DNA from: Clostridia bacterium
GTDB taxonomy: Bacteria; Bacillota; Clostridia; Oscillospirales; CAG-272
Direction: 5' to 3'
Assembly: GCA_017507905.1 (NCBI GenBank)
Contig: JAFWAA010000056.1
Span: forward strand, 1 to 40,968
Length of the DNA: 40,968 nucleotides
Shown: one piece after another, positions 9,101 through 17,905 of the stretch
How the letters are laid out: each line of letters opens with the position of its first letter
Position numbering within the stretch: the stretch's first letter is position 1
The notes under the pieces: generated by a model
Databases searched by the model: none
What the model was told of the DNA's origin: nothing
Seen by the model: only the letters and a program-made list of their open reading frames with translations
Program-made: the position numbers and the translations under genes

Positions 9101-9821
9101 CTCGCTTTTTGCTTTCCATCAGCTCGATCGCACGCTTGGCACGCTCGGACTCTCTCTGCAAGGGTCCGACCTGTGCCGACACCTCCGCAAAGATGTCGTT
9201 TACACGCATCATGTTGTCCTCGGTGTCCTTGAGCTTGCGCTCGGCCTCGTTCTTCTTGTAGCGATACTTCGCAATTCCCGAAGCATCCTCAAAGGTGCTT
9301 CGGCGCTCCTCGCTCTTGCGCGAGACCATCTCGGCGATGCGTCCCTGCCCGATGATCGAGTAGCCGTCGCGTCCGATACCCGTATTCATAAAGAGCTCGT
9401 AAATATCCTTCAGGCGGACGCCCTTACGGTTGATGAAATACTCACTCTCACCCGCGCGGTAATAGCGTCGGGTGACGGTAACCTCGTCGTAGGGACAATC
9501 CAGCTTGCCAAGCTCTCCGCGGTTGTCAAAGGTAACGGAGACCTCCGCATATCCCATCGGGCGGCGGCTATCCGCTCCGCCGAAGATGACGTCCTCCATC
9601 TTGCTTCCACGCAAGGATTTGGACGAGATCTCACCCAAAACCCAACGCATGGCGTCGGCGATATTCGATTTTCCCGATCCGTTCGGTCCGACGATGACGG
9701 TCACGCCATGCGCCGAGGGAGTCTCGGGCGCAAGCTCGACCGAAACGGCATTGTCGAAGACCAGCTTGGTCTTGTCCGGGAAGGACTTGAAGCCTTGCAT
9801 TTCCAACGATTTCAGATACAC
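6147..9821 (-). CDS. smc: Chromosome segregation protein SMC
   Basis: 1224-residue condensin ATPase that organises the chromosome with ScpA/ScpB. Walker A is GPNGSGKS (45-52), followed by ADAMRWVLGE; long coiled coils flank a hinge in the middle (around 500-680, with GSFTGGSVRTGNG closing it); the ABC signature is LSGGEQAF (from 1119) and Walker B is FCILDEIEAALDE (from 1143), with an ITHRRGTM switch. It starts with GTG at 9821: AAGGAGG lies seven bases upstream, inside the end of the radical SAM gene, with which it overlaps by 10 bp. The order rnc-radical SAM-smc-ftsY is common in Clostridia. Confidence 0.97.
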   Translation of the reverse strand: MYLKSLEMQGFKSFPDKTKLVFDNAVSVELAPETPSAHGVTVIVGPNGSGKSNIADAMRWVLGEISSKSLRGSKMEDVIFGGADSRRPMGYAEVSVTFDNRGELGKLDCPYDEVTVTRRYYRAGESEYFINRKGVRLKDIYELFMNTGIGRDGYSIIGQGRIAEMVSRKSEERRSTFEDASGIAKYRYKKNEAERKLKDTEDNMMRVNDIFAEVSAQVGPLQRESERAKRAIELMESKKRADVSLWLYDTEKLRDELNAAEEAMQHATFDLSAAEDAIQSLELQNAKLFEASQSSKQESEALLSGIREQTDRCHDLDSEYRVAENTIAHAKDLIAATQGTLAGTEKSLNAELEACAAHTERIGALEEAGKALTDEQEALVREQTALKEKESALELAVAQALEDIRALENEAVDVKVRISVLENAKNTDTDKNSSALNELAEYRRISEELKAKCRDREKTVEAYDAELAGIADALADAEKRIEETGISLREETEALNAAIFRRDSVAQRIATIRSMEVQFEGYSGAVRFVMKQYAEKRITDAHGAPCGRIYGPLSKIISVEDKYETAIEIALGANLQNIVVEDESTAKAAMYALKRGEAGRATFFPLTSMRPSTPTKEMEEARGYAGYIGVADTLVSADPKFSGVLSSLLGRTLVFDTVDHANVMAKASHYRVRAVTLDGQQINVGGSFTGGSVRTGNGILSRAGEVKRLEAELKRHDETIAEAEKKTRALTEALEDRENEASSLEDRKGLIGVLRNTENGQLEQLRAKLEANETLLEKLRSDMHQYEQTKARYEEDIVSLAAEEKALQKRIAELSDFRTEKNTEKGETALRIDEVSRVLTELYIRISEAQKDIETETTLRDNAQARVSNLNLEILTLSGRINTQTEQIAATERAMEANRAAFNAGKAELELLNAKRGEVEKNNFAFERKLNELNNKLRDRMNHKELVFREFTKCESKLAALRDSQDKLATKLWDEYELTRADAVALGYPPVTKETRMEMLSLQNECKNKLRGIGNVDLDAVNKYAEVKERYDYLNGQISDLEKAKKDLLGIIDQLEVEMKTAFVDSFNKINENFGRVFAELFGGGSAELSLSDPENVLESGIEIKAAPPGKIIKSLMQLSGGEQAFVGVALFFAILQVNPTPFCILDEIEAALDEVNVERLAQYIKRYAHGTQFIMITHRRGTMAAADRLYGVTMPVHGISKVLMLDTEDISKKEGDDWNGIFG

Positions 9822-10852
9822 GGTTGCTCCTCCTTAAGATTCCGGTATTCCTCGGGGAATACGCGGATCTCGTTCGTTTTTTTATCTGCGATGACTCGGC
9901 AGATCTCGGTGCCGGTCTCTTCACGCCAGCGCGAAAGATTCGCGCGGTGCTGACCGATCACCTTGGAATACGCTTTTTCGGGAACGGACAGGATCACGCG
10001 CCGCCCGAGAAGCTTTTCCCGCGCAAGCAGTGTCCTGACCTCGTCAAAATAGTATGCGTTCCAGACCAATTCTCCGAGTGCCGGATGGTTTGGTCCCGCA
10101 TAGACCGTCTCGGGAGAGACCAGCTCCTCCGAGGCGCAAAGGCCGATCCGAATGCACGGAACGCCTCTCTCGCAAAGGATCCGCAGAGCCCTTGCGCTTC
10201 GTTTTGCCGCCTCCTCGCAGGAAAGCGGCGTATAATCACCCGCCTCTGCAAGCGCGCAAAGCGGCGTGTCGTAAAACACTACGGTCGGATAGATCCGTGC
10301 GGCGTCTGCCCCCAGCGCGCAGATCTCGCGTGCGGTAGCCTCCTCCGCTTCGGGCGTGGATTCGGGCAGGCCGATCATCATCTGCCCCACCAGCGAAAAT
10401 CCCGCCGCCTTGACGGCGCGGCACGCCCATCTTGCCTGCTCGGCCGTGTGCCCTCTGCGGCAGGCCGCGAGAACGCGGTCACTCATGCTTTGCAGTCCAA
10501 GCTCGATGTGGCGTACGGAATAGTGCGAAAGCAGCTCGAGGATCTCCTCGGAAAGATAATCCGGTCTTGTGGAAAGACGGATCGCAGATACGCGTCCCGC
10601 GTCCACAAAATCCTGCGCCGTACGCAGAAGCGAAAGCATCAGCTCGCGGTCGATCCCGGTAAAGGAGCCGCCGAAGTAGGCGATCTCGGTCTCGGCATCC
10701 TGCGGGAGCGTGGCCAGTACGGTCTCGATCTCCTGTCGCACGCGGCCTGCGTCAAAGCTCTTGCGCCCCGAGATGGAGCGTTGATTGCAGAAGACGCACT
10801 GATTGGGACAGCCCATGTGCGGAATGAAGATCGGAATATTGCAGTGCTGCAT
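9812..10852 (-). CDS. Radical SAM protein, Elp3-like, of the rnc-smc cluster
   Basis: 346-residue radical SAM enzyme. The 4Fe-4S cluster motif is CxxxCxxC at C15, C19 and C22 (GCPNQCVFC), followed by the GGE-like strand YFGGSFTG, a STRPDYLSEE segment, HIELGLQSMSDRVL and a QMMIGLPEST strand, as in Elp3/YhcC-like proteins. The C-terminal third (GAVILSVPEKA-like) has no catalytic acetyltransferase domain that I can see. The substrate is unknown; homologues regularly sit between rnc and smc in Clostridia, which hints at RNA modification but does not prove it. Its ATG overlaps the rnc stop by one base (TGATG), suggesting coupling. Confidence 0.88.
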   Translation of the reverse strand: MQHCNIPIFIPHMGCPNQCVFCNQRSISGRKSFDAGRVRQEIETVLATLPQDAETEIAYFGGSFTGIDRELMLSLLRTAQDFVDAGRVSAIRLSTRPDYLSEEILELLSHYSVRHIELGLQSMSDRVLAACRRGHTAEQARWACRAVKAAGFSLVGQMMIGLPESTPEAEEATAREICALGADAARIYPTVVFYDTPLCALAEAGDYTPLSCEEAAKRSARALRILCERGVPCIRIGLCASEELVSPETVYAGPNHPALGELVWNAYYFDEVRTLLAREKLLGRRVILSVPEKAYSKVIGQHRANLSRWREETGTEICRVIADKKTNEIRVFPEEYRNLKEEQPCI

Positions 10853-11574
10853 CAGCCCTCGATGCCAAAGAGCTCCAGCGCATCGCGCGCGGCGGCCTGC
10901 TCGGCCTGCTTTTTGGAGTGTCCCTCGCCTCGGCCGATGCGATTGGAATCGAGATAGACCTCAACCACGAAGGTCTTGTTGTGGTCCGGTCCGCTTTCTC
11001 CGATCAAACGGTATTCCAGCGTTCCCTTCTGCTCGCGGTCTCTCTGGATAAACTCCTGCAATCCGGATTTGCTGTCCGCGTGGTATCCGCCGGAGGTGGG
11101 AATGCGTCCGACCGCCTCCTTGATCAGGGGCAGAAGGAAGGCAGAGACCGCACAAAGCCCGTTCGCTCCCGCGTCCAGATAAATGGCTGCGAGAACCGCC
11201 TCAAAGGCGTCGGCGATCACGGCAGGCTTTTTGGCACCGCCGCTATTGGTCTCGCCCTTTCCCAAAAGGAGAAAATCGCCAAGACCGATCCTCTCGGAAT
11301 AGGAGGCCAACGCCTCCTCACAGACCACGGCCGCGCGAATGCGCGTCAGATCGCCCTCGGGAAGCTCGGGAAACTGCCGATACAAATATTCACTTGTGAT
11401 CAGGGAGAGAACCGAGTCTCCCAAAAACTCCAGTCGCTCGTTGCAAAGCAAATGGTGATTTCTTGCTCCCGTTTCGTTGGAATAGGAGGAATGCGTCAGC
11501 GCGCGACGAAGATACTTCACGTCCGAAAACCGATATCCAATCCTCTTTTCCAGCTCCTCTAAAGGAAGTGCCAT
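10852..11574 (-). CDS. rnc: Ribonuclease III
   Basis: Double-strand-specific endoribonuclease for rRNA and mRNA processing. The 240-aa protein has the RNase III signature NERLEFLGDSV (45-55) and the second acidic cluster ADAFEAVLAAIYLD with D122 and E125; the C-terminal dsRNA-binding domain (about 165-236) ends with SKKQAEQAAARDAL. ATG at 11574 lies 54 bp after plsX. In many bacteria acpP sits between plsX and rnc; it is absent here. Confidence 0.97.
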   Translation of the reverse strand: MALPLEELEKRIGYRFSDVKYLRRALTHSSYSNETGARNHHLLCNERLEFLGDSVLSLITSEYLYRQFPELPEGDLTRIRAAVVCEEALASYSERIGLGDFLLLGKGETNSGGAKKPAVIADAFEAVLAAIYLDAGANGLCAVSAFLLPLIKEAVGRIPTSGGYHADSKSGLQEFIQRDREQKGTLEYRLIGESGPDHNKTFVVEVYLDSNRIGRGEGHSKKQAEQAAARDALELFGIEG

Positions 11575-11628
11575 GATCGTTCCCCTTTATTTCTTCTTAT
11601 CGTTTCACAGAGGCAAAAGCCGCGTTCA

Positions 11629-12672
11629 TCAAGGCTCCTGCGTCTCCTGCTTTTTGCGCTCCTGCGCCGCCTTACGGCGCTCGGCATATTGCTTTGCCGC
11701 CTCGGCAATATCGTAGATCGCGCCCGAATCGGCGTAGTTGATCGCCTGGCGGATCGCGTTCTTGAAGGCCTTGGCATCCGACGAGCCGTGCGCCTTGATC
11801 ACGGGCTTGGAAATGCCCAGGATCGGTGCGCCGCCGTGCTCGGCAGGATCGTAATCCTTCTTCATCTCTGCCAGCTGCTTTTTGACCCCGAGAGCGGCAA
11901 CCTTGGTCACGGTCGAGCTGTAAAAGACCGATTTGAGACGGGAAAGAAGCATCTTTCCCAGCCCCTCGACCGTTTTCAGAAAGATATTTCCCGTAAAGCC
12001 GTCGGTCACAAGGACGTCGCAGGTATCAAAGGGAGCAACACTTCCCTCAATGTTTCCGACAAAGCGGATCTCCTCGCACGCGGCCAGGCGCTTGTAGGCG
12101 GCCTGCTGGAGAGGCGTTCCCTTGGTCTCCTCCGCGCCGTTGTTCAACAGTCCAACGCGCGGCTGCTCAAGGCCATACATTTTGCGCATATACGCGCTTC
12201 CCATCACGGCAAACTGCTCGAGATTTTCCTCGGTCACGGCAATGTTCGCGCCCGTATCCAGAAGCAGAACGGGAACCTGCAGCGGCACGATCGCACCGAT
12301 GCCCGCGCGCAAAACGCCCTTCGCCTTGCGGACAATCAGCGTAGCACCCGTAAACAGTGCGCCCGTATTTCCCGTGCTGACAAAGGCATCTCCATGCCCC
12401 TCGGCCAGCATCCGCAGACCAACGGCCATAGAGGAATCCTGCTTGCCGCGCACGACGCAGAGCGGGTCGTCCTCCATGGTGATCACGGTCTCTGTATGAA
12501 CAATATCCATTCTTCGGATATCAAAATCGTTTTCCTGTGCGATCCGTTCGATCTCAAAGCGATTTCCGACCAGAATATAGGACGCGTTGAACTCCTGTGC
12601 GGCCATGATCACGCCCTTAACGGTCTCCTCGGGGGCTCTGTCGCCACCCATGACATCTACAATGATCCTCAT
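11629..12672 (-). CDS. plsX: Phosphate acyltransferase PlsX
   Basis: Converts acyl-ACP and phosphate into acyl-phosphate, the acyl donor for PlsY in phospholipid synthesis. The 347-aa protein begins with the diagnostic IVDVMGGDRAPEE, and contains SAVMGSAYMRKMYGLEQPRVGLLNNG-like core segments (GSAYMRKMYG, VGLLNNGAEETKG), VTDGFTGNIFLKTVEG and HGSSDAKAFKNAIRQA near the end. A charged tail of about 20 residues (AERRKAAQERKK) is extra. No strong ribosome binding site precedes ATG 12672 (only GTTGAG). A small CGGCG/CGCCG hairpin lies in the 35-bp gap after trmFO. Confidence 0.96.
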   Translation of the reverse strand: MRIIVDVMGGDRAPEETVKGVIMAAQEFNASYILVGNRFEIERIAQENDFDIRRMDIVHTETVITMEDDPLCVVRGKQDSSMAVGLRMLAEGHGDAFVSTGNTGALFTGATLIVRKAKGVLRAGIGAIVPLQVPVLLLDTGANIAVTEENLEQFAVMGSAYMRKMYGLEQPRVGLLNNGAEETKGTPLQQAAYKRLAACEEIRFVGNIEGSVAPFDTCDVLVTDGFTGNIFLKTVEGLGKMLLSRLKSVFYSSTVTKVAALGVKKQLAEMKKDYDPAEHGGAPILGISKPVIKAHGSSDAKAFKNAIRQAINYADSGAIYDIAEAAKQYAERRKAAQERKKQETQEP

Positions 12673-12707
12673 ATGATCTCAACACGGCGATTCGCACGCC
12701 GAATCCT

Positions 12708-14069
12708 TTACTGATTTTTTGCGGTCGAGCCTTCCCCGTTGGCAAAAGCCGAAGCACGGATCTCGTCGATCTTGGCAAGGGCACGCTCGGCCAGCTTTTC
12801 GTTCTTCGCCGTCTTTCCGCCCTTTACCCGATAGCCAAGGGGGGCGACGATGCCGAAATTGGCGTTCATGGGAAGAAACTTTCCAACGCCTCCGCGGCTG
12901 ACGTAAGCCGCCATCGCGCCAAGCATGGTCTCCTCGGGGAACAGGATCGCCCCCTCCCCAAGGGCAAGACGCGCGGCATTGATGCCTGCAACAAGTCCGC
13001 TTCCCGCCGACTCCACGTAGCCCTCCACACCGGTCATCTGCCCGGCAAAGAAGGTCTGCGGACGGGTGCGCATGGCGTAGGTGGGGGAAAGAAGGTCGGG
13101 AGAATTGAGGTAGGTATTCCGATGCATTACGCCGTAGCGCAAGAACTCGGCATTCTCCAGTCCCGGGATCATGCGGAACACGCGACGCTGCTCGGGAAAG
13201 GTCAGATGCGTCTGGAAGCCGACGAGATTGAACATCGTGCCCTCCACGTTCTCCTTTCGGAGCTGGACCACGGCGTAGGCCTCCTTGCCCACGCGGGGAT
13301 CGATCAGGCCGACCGGCTTCATCGGGCCGAAGCGAAGCGTATCGTAGCCTCGCCTTGCCATGACCTCGACCGGCATACAGCCCTCAAAGACCTTCAGATC
13401 CTTCTGGCTTTCGCGGTCAAAGTCCTTCAGCTCGGCCTCCTCGGCCGAGATCAGCGCCTCGTAAAAGGCGTCGTACTGCTCCCGCGTCATGGGACAGTTG
13501 ACGTAGTCGGCGTCGCCCTTATCGTAGCGGGAGGCAAAATAGGCAACGTCCATATTGATGCTGGCAAAATCCACGATGGGAGCGGCCGCATCAAAGAAGT
13601 GCAGATCTCCGCAGCCCATGGATTGGATCAGATGCGCCGAAAGCGAATCCGAGGTAAGAGGTCCCGTGGCGACCACGGTGATCCCCTCCCCCACGCTCTC
13701 CATCTCGCGGTGAAGGATCTCGATATTGGGGTGCGAAGCGATCTTGTCGGTGATATACTTGGAGAAAAGCACGCGATCCACCGCCAGAGCCGAGCCCGCG
13801 GGAACGCGGGTGGCGTCTGCCGCCTCCATGATCAGCGAGCCCATGCGCCGCATCTCCTCCTTGAGGAGGCCTACGGCGTTGGAAACGCAATCGGATCGCA
13901 AGGAGTTGGAGCAGACAAGCTCGGCAAAGCCCTCGGAATGGTGGGCGGGCGAATACTTGTGCGGCTTCATCTCATACAAACGGACGCGGACGCCGCGCTC
14001 GGCCGCCTGCCAGGCGGCCTCACATCCGGCAAGTCCTGCTCCGTAGATCTCAATGCAGGGCTGCATCAT
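12708..14069 (-). CDS. trmFO: tRNA (uracil-5-)-methyltransferase TrmFO, folate-dependent
   Basis: FAD- and methylenetetrahydrofolate-dependent enzyme that makes ribothymidine at position 54 of tRNA in many Bacillota. The N-terminal dinucleotide fold is [19 protein letters not shown] (GxGxxG), followed by [26 protein letters not shown], the family fingerprint with the redox cysteine; later [22 protein letters not shown] closes the FAD site. Two adjacent ATGs occur at 14069 and 14066; a GTG at 14075 in the same frame has a better distance (7 nt) to GGAGG, which itself lies in the last codons of topA. I kept ATG 14069, but GTG 14075 is a real alternative. It directly follows topA, a common order. 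Confidence 0.95.
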   Translation of the reverse strand: MMQPCIEIYGAGLAGCEAAWQAAERGVRVRLYEMKPHKYSPAHHSEGFAELVCSNSLRSDCVSNAVGLLKEEMRRMGSLIMEAADATRVPAGSALAVDRVLFSKYITDKIASHPNIEILHREMESVGEGITVVATGPLTSDSLSAHLIQSMGCGDLHFFDAAAPIVDFASINMDVAYFASRYDKGDADYVNCPMTREQYDAFYEALISAEEAELKDFDRESQKDLKVFEGCMPVEVMARRGYDTLRFGPMKPVGLIDPRVGKEAYAVVQLRKENVEGTMFNLVGFQTHLTFPEQRRVFRMIPGLENAEFLRYGVMHRNTYLNSPDLLSPTYAMRTRPQTFFAGQMTGVEGYVESAGSGLVAGINAARLALGEGAILFPEETMLGAMAAYVSRGGVGKFLPMNANFGIVAPLGYRVKGGKTAKNEKLAERALAKIDEIRASAFANGEGSTAKNQ

Positions 14070-14077
14070 GCTCACCC

Positions 14078-16402
14078 TTATTCCTCCGCACCGCTCTCGG
14101 GTGCGGTGTACTCCTTGGAAAAGCCGCAATCCTTGTCGTGGCAAACGAGCAGGTTCTTGCCCTTCTTGCGGAACAAAAGCTTTCCGCAGGTGGGGCACTT
14201 CTCGTTGACGGGCATATCCCAGGAGGAGAAATCACACTCGGGATAGCGCTCACAGCTGTAGAATACGGTGCGGTTGCGTCCGTACTTGGTCACGATGCGT
14301 GCCTGGCACTTGGGGCAAGCCACGCCCGTATCACGCACGCGAGCCTTGGTAAAGCTGCACTCGGGATACTTGCTGCAGGCATAGAAGCTGCCGAACTTGC
14401 CGTTGCGCAGGACCATATCTGATCCGCATCTCTCGCACTTGAAGTCAGCGATCACGGGCGCCTTCTTTTCCTTACCCTGCTCCTGCTCCTCTGCGGGATC
14501 CGTGCTCTCGGGCTCCTCTGCGGGAGCAACGAGGGGCTTGGTATTCTTGCAGGTGGGATAATTGGGGCAAGCGGCAAACTTGCCAAAGCGTCCGTTGCGG
14601 ACCACCATGCGGCTGCCGCACTTTTCGCAAACGATGTCGGTCTCCTCAACGGGAACCTCGATGGTATTGGTCTTGATCACCTTCTCGGCCTCCTCCAGCT
14701 GCTTGGAGAAGACGTCCCAGAAGCCGCGGAGAACGTTGAGCATGGACTGCTCGCCGTTTTCAATGGCGTCCAGATCCTTTTCCATATCCGCCGTAAAGCC
14801 ATAGTCCACGATGGAGTTGAAATTCTCCTTCATCAGCTTATTGGTGATCTCGCCCAGAGGCGTGGGGACGAAGGCCTTGCCCTCGCGCTTGACGTAATTG
14901 CGCGCCAGGATCGTGGTGATGATGGTGGCGTAGGTGCTGGGACGGCCGATGTCCAGATCCTTGAGCATCTGGATCAGGGACGCGTCGTTATAGCGCACGG
15001 GAGGCTCGGTGAAGTGCTGGGTCAGCTCGGCATCGTCCGAGGCCAGCAGCTGATCCTGCTCGAGTGCGGGCAGGCGGATATCCTTGATCTCGCCGGGCTC
15101 ATCCGCGGTCTTTGCCGCGCCCGTATCCTCGCTCGCCTCGTAAACGGCCATATAGCCCTGGAAGGTGACCGAATATCCGCTGGTGCGGAAGATATAGCCG
15201 TTGCAGGTGAAGTGAATGCTGATGGTATCCAGAACGGCAGAGGCCATCTGGCTGGCCACGAAGCACTCCCAGATCAGCTTGTAAAGCTTGTACTGATCCG
15301 AGGTGAGGTGCTTGCGCAGCTTGAGGGGCTCCATCTCCACGCGAGTGGGACGGATCGCCTCGTGTGCGTCCTGCGCGCCCGGCTTTGCCTTGAAGGTGCG
15401 AGGCGTCTCGGGGCAATAGTCCTTGCTGTATTTCTCAACGATAAACTCTCTTGCCGCATTCTGCGCGTCGGCAGAAACGCGGACCGAGTCGGTACGCATA
15501 TAGGTGATCAGACCCTGTACGCCGCCAAGCTCGGAGCCGAGGTTAATTCCTTCGTAAAGCTCCTGCGCGACCTTCATGGTGCGCTGGGACTGGAAGCCAA
15601 GCTTGCGGAAGGCCTCCTGCTGCAGCGTGGAGGTGGTAAAGGGTGCGGCGGGAGCCTTGTGGCGAGCCGCCTTTTTGATCATGGAGACCCGATAGTCACG
15701 GCCGTTGACGGCGTCGGCAACCTTTTGCGCCTCGGCCTCGCAGGTCAGGCGAAGCTTGCCCTGCTCCGTGCCCCAGAAATGTGCCGGGAAGGTCTTTCCG
15801 CCCTCGGCGTGGAGGACCGTCTGAATGGTCCAGTACTCCTCGGGATTGAACGCGCGGATCTCCTCCTCACGCTCCACCACGATCCTCGTGGCCACCGACT
15901 GCACGCGGCCTGCGCTGAGTCCGCTCTTGACGTTCTTCCACAGCAGGGGGCTGAGCTTGTATCCCATGATACGGTCGAGAATGCGGCGGGTCTGCTGGGA
16001 GTTGACCAGATCCATGTTGATGGTTTTGGGGGCCTTGATCGCCGCCTTGACCGCGGTCTTGGTCACCTCGTTGAAGCAGATGCGCTGGGTCTTCTCCACG
16101 GGAATCCCGAGAGCGACCGAAAGGTGCCACGCAATTGCCTCTCCCTCGCGGTCAGGGTCGGTTGCGAGGAAGATCTTGTTGGCGTTCTTTGCTTCCTTGC
16201 GGATCTCCTTGATGAGATCGCCTTTGCCGCGAATATTGATATAGTGTGCCTCAAAGTCGTTTTCAATGTCCACGCCGAGCGAGCTTTTGGGAAGATCGCG
16301 GACGTGACCCGCAGAGGCGATCACCTTGTAGTTCGTTCCGAGATAGCCCTTTACGGTCAATGCTTTGGAGGGGGACTCCAGAATCACGAGATTATGTGCC
16401 AT
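14078..16402 (-). CDS. topA: DNA topoisomerase I (type IA)
   Basis: Relaxes negative supercoils by a 5'-phosphotyrosine intermediate. With ATG 16402 the protein has 774 residues. The TOPRIM domain starts at [13 protein letters not shown] and has the acidic triad in ATDPDREGE (D82, D84, E86); the catalytic tyrosine is in ITYMRTDS (Y301). The C terminus carries four zinc-ribbon repeats, each with CxxC pairs ([32 protein letters not shown]). A TTG at 16414 would add four residues; AAAGGA is too close to it and rather far from the ATG, so the start is uncertain by four codons. It ends three bases before the possible GTG of trmFO. Confidence 0.96.
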   Translation of the reverse strand: MAHNLVILESPSKALTVKGYLGTNYKVIASAGHVRDLPKSSLGVDIENDFEAHYINIRGKGDLIKEIRKEAKNANKIFLATDPDREGEAIAWHLSVALGIPVEKTQRICFNEVTKTAVKAAIKAPKTINMDLVNSQQTRRILDRIMGYKLSPLLWKNVKSGLSAGRVQSVATRIVVEREEEIRAFNPEEYWTIQTVLHAEGGKTFPAHFWGTEQGKLRLTCEAEAQKVADAVNGRDYRVSMIKKAARHKAPAAPFTTSTLQQEAFRKLGFQSQRTMKVAQELYEGINLGSELGGVQGLITYMRTDSVRVSADAQNAAREFIVEKYSKDYCPETPRTFKAKPGAQDAHEAIRPTRVEMEPLKLRKHLTSDQYKLYKLIWECFVASQMASAVLDTISIHFTCNGYIFRTSGYSVTFQGYMAVYEASEDTGAAKTADEPGEIKDIRLPALEQDQLLASDDAELTQHFTEPPVRYNDASLIQMLKDLDIGRPSTYATIITTILARNYVKREGKAFVPTPLGEITNKLMKENFNSIVDYGFTADMEKDLDAIENGEQSMLNVLRGFWDVFSKQLEEAEKVIKTNTIEVPVEETDIVCEKCGSRMVVRNGRFGKFAACPNYPTCKNTKPLVAPAEEPESTDPAEEQEQGKEKKAPVIADFKCERCGSDMVLRNGKFGSFYACSKYPECSFTKARVRDTGVACPKCQARIVTKYGRNRTVFYSCERYPECDFSSWDMPVNEKCPTCGKLLFRKKGKNLLVCHDKDCGFSKEYTAPESGAEE

Positions 16403-16451
16403 ATTTAAGACCAAGTATCCTTTCTGTTGGTTGGTGTAAAAATCCGTTGAA

Positions 16452-17822
16452 TTATGCCTTCATGTACATTCCGCCCGGAAGCTTGTGAATCAATCCCATG
16501 ATCTCCAGCATCGTCAGGGCGGCGATCAGATCGCCGCTGGAATAGTCCAGCGCGGTGAGCGCATCCATCGCGATCGCGCGATCGTCCGGAATCGCTTCAA
16601 AGACGGCGAGCTGGATTGGGGAGAGATTCTCGGGCGCCTTGACCGGCTCCCGCGAACGCGGCTCTGCGGCGGTGGGAAGATCGCCAAGCGAAAGCTGCTC
16701 CGGCTCACTCTCCTGCGCGGGCAAGGGCTTTTTCGGCCTTGCGGACGCACGGCTCGCCTTCCCCTCTGCCCGTTTGGGCGGCTTTTTCGTCTCCTTTTCC
16801 TCCGGGACGGCTTGTACCACCGTGCGCGGCGCGGAGGAGGTCCTTTGAGTCAGCTCGATCACGCCCATGCGGTCCAGGTACTGCAGATCCGCCTCCGAGG
16901 ACTTCTCAGCCTTGGGCAGCTGCTCCGTGCGCAGGGTCTCTGCGTGCGAAAAGGCGTAATGATTGATGATGTCTGCCGCAGAGAGAATAAGCGACGCGCC
17001 GTCACGGATCAGTCCGTTCGTGCCGTCCGCTCCGCGGCTACCGAGATTTGCGGGAACGGCAAAAACCTTGCGTCCCTGCTGGATCGCGTCCTTTGCGGTG
17101 ATCAGCGATCCGCTTCCGATGCCTGCCTCCACCACGACGGTTCCCTGCGTCAGTCCGCTGATGAGGCGGTTGCGCACGGGAAAATGATAGCGGTTTGGCG
17201 TGGTTGCGGGCGGATACTCCGAAAGCAGAAGTCCGTTCTTGCGGATCTGCTCCATCAGGATCCCGTGGTGCTTGGGATAAACGATATCCAGACCGCACCC
17301 GAGGACCGCAATCGTCGGCGCCTTTGCGGCAAGTGCCGCCGCGGCGGCTACACCGTCGATGCCCGAAGCCATGCCGCTGACGACCAGGGCGTTGACCGAG
17401 GCAAGCTCATAGGCTATTTTATACGCCGACCGCAATCCGTATGCACTCATTCGCCTCGTTCCGACCATGCCGATGCAAAGGCGACGGTCAAAGGGCTGGA
17501 GCGTGCCGCTGTAATACAGAAGCAGTGGCGGATCCTTGATCTCGCGCAGGGCGGACGGGAAATCGGCGTGCGTGTAAGGCAGGATGCCGATGCCCTGGCG
17601 CTCGCAAAGATCCAGGATCTGAGAAGCGCGCTCCAGGCTCTTGCCCTGCAGCTTGGCCTTGGTGGAATCCGAAATGCCGTCGACCGCGGCAAGCTCCTGC
17701 TCCTCCGCGTGATAGACCGCATACGGGCCGTCGTAGACCTGGAGCAGCCGTTTGACGTCGCGGTTCCCCGCGCCAAGCGCCTCGGCAAGCCAGATCCAGA
17801 ACAATGCATTTTGCAGCTCCAT
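16452..17822 (-). CDS. dprA: DNA-processing protein DprA
   Basis: Binds incoming single-stranded DNA during transformation and loads RecA. The 456-aa protein has an N-terminal helical region with a helix-hairpin-helix like stretch (AAVDGISDSTKAKL), then the Rossmann-like DprA core: GMVGTRRMSAYG, VSGMASGIDGVAA, VLGCGLDIVYPKHH, LLSEYPP, FPVRNRLISGL and VEAGIGSGSLITA. A low-complexity linker (about 330-395, rich in K, E, P) leads to a C-terminal winged helix (LSPIQLAVFEAI...MEIMGLIHKLPGG). ATG 17822 follows GAGAGGAG. It lies 50 bp upstream of topA, a frequent neighbour. Confidence 0.95.
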   Translation of the reverse strand: MELQNALFWIWLAEALGAGNRDVKRLLQVYDGPYAVYHAEEQELAAVDGISDSTKAKLQGKSLERASQILDLCERQGIGILPYTHADFPSALREIKDPPLLLYYSGTLQPFDRRLCIGMVGTRRMSAYGLRSAYKIAYELASVNALVVSGMASGIDGVAAAAALAAKAPTIAVLGCGLDIVYPKHHGILMEQIRKNGLLLSEYPPATTPNRYHFPVRNRLISGLTQGTVVVEAGIGSGSLITAKDAIQQGRKVFAVPANLGSRGADGTNGLIRDGASLILSAADIINHYAFSHAETLRTEQLPKAEKSSEADLQYLDRMGVIELTQRTSSAPRTVVQAVPEEKETKKPPKRAEGKASRASARPKKPLPAQESEPEQLSLGDLPTAAEPRSREPVKAPENLSPIQLAVFEAIPDDRAIAMDALTALDYSSGDLIAALTMLEIMGLIHKLPGGMYMKA

Positions 17823-17905
17823 GAACGCTCTCCTCTCTGTTTTGGTTTGCGGTCGGTAAGAGCCGACCTTTCCTTGCCGATCTCAACCGTGCAAGGCTCG
17901 ATCGC

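Noticed and set aside
5412..9953. Two very long plus-strand open frames opposite smc and ftsY (5412-8000 and 8094-9953)
   Set aside because: They mirror the real genes on the minus strand, lack ribosome binding sites and family sequence, and arise from the G+C-rich codon bias and coiled-coil repeats of SMC.
17851..17868. GGTCGG/CCGACC hairpin between the SPOUT gene and dprA as terminator
   Set aside because: Perfect six-bp stem, but no U-run follows on the minus strand, so not called a terminator.
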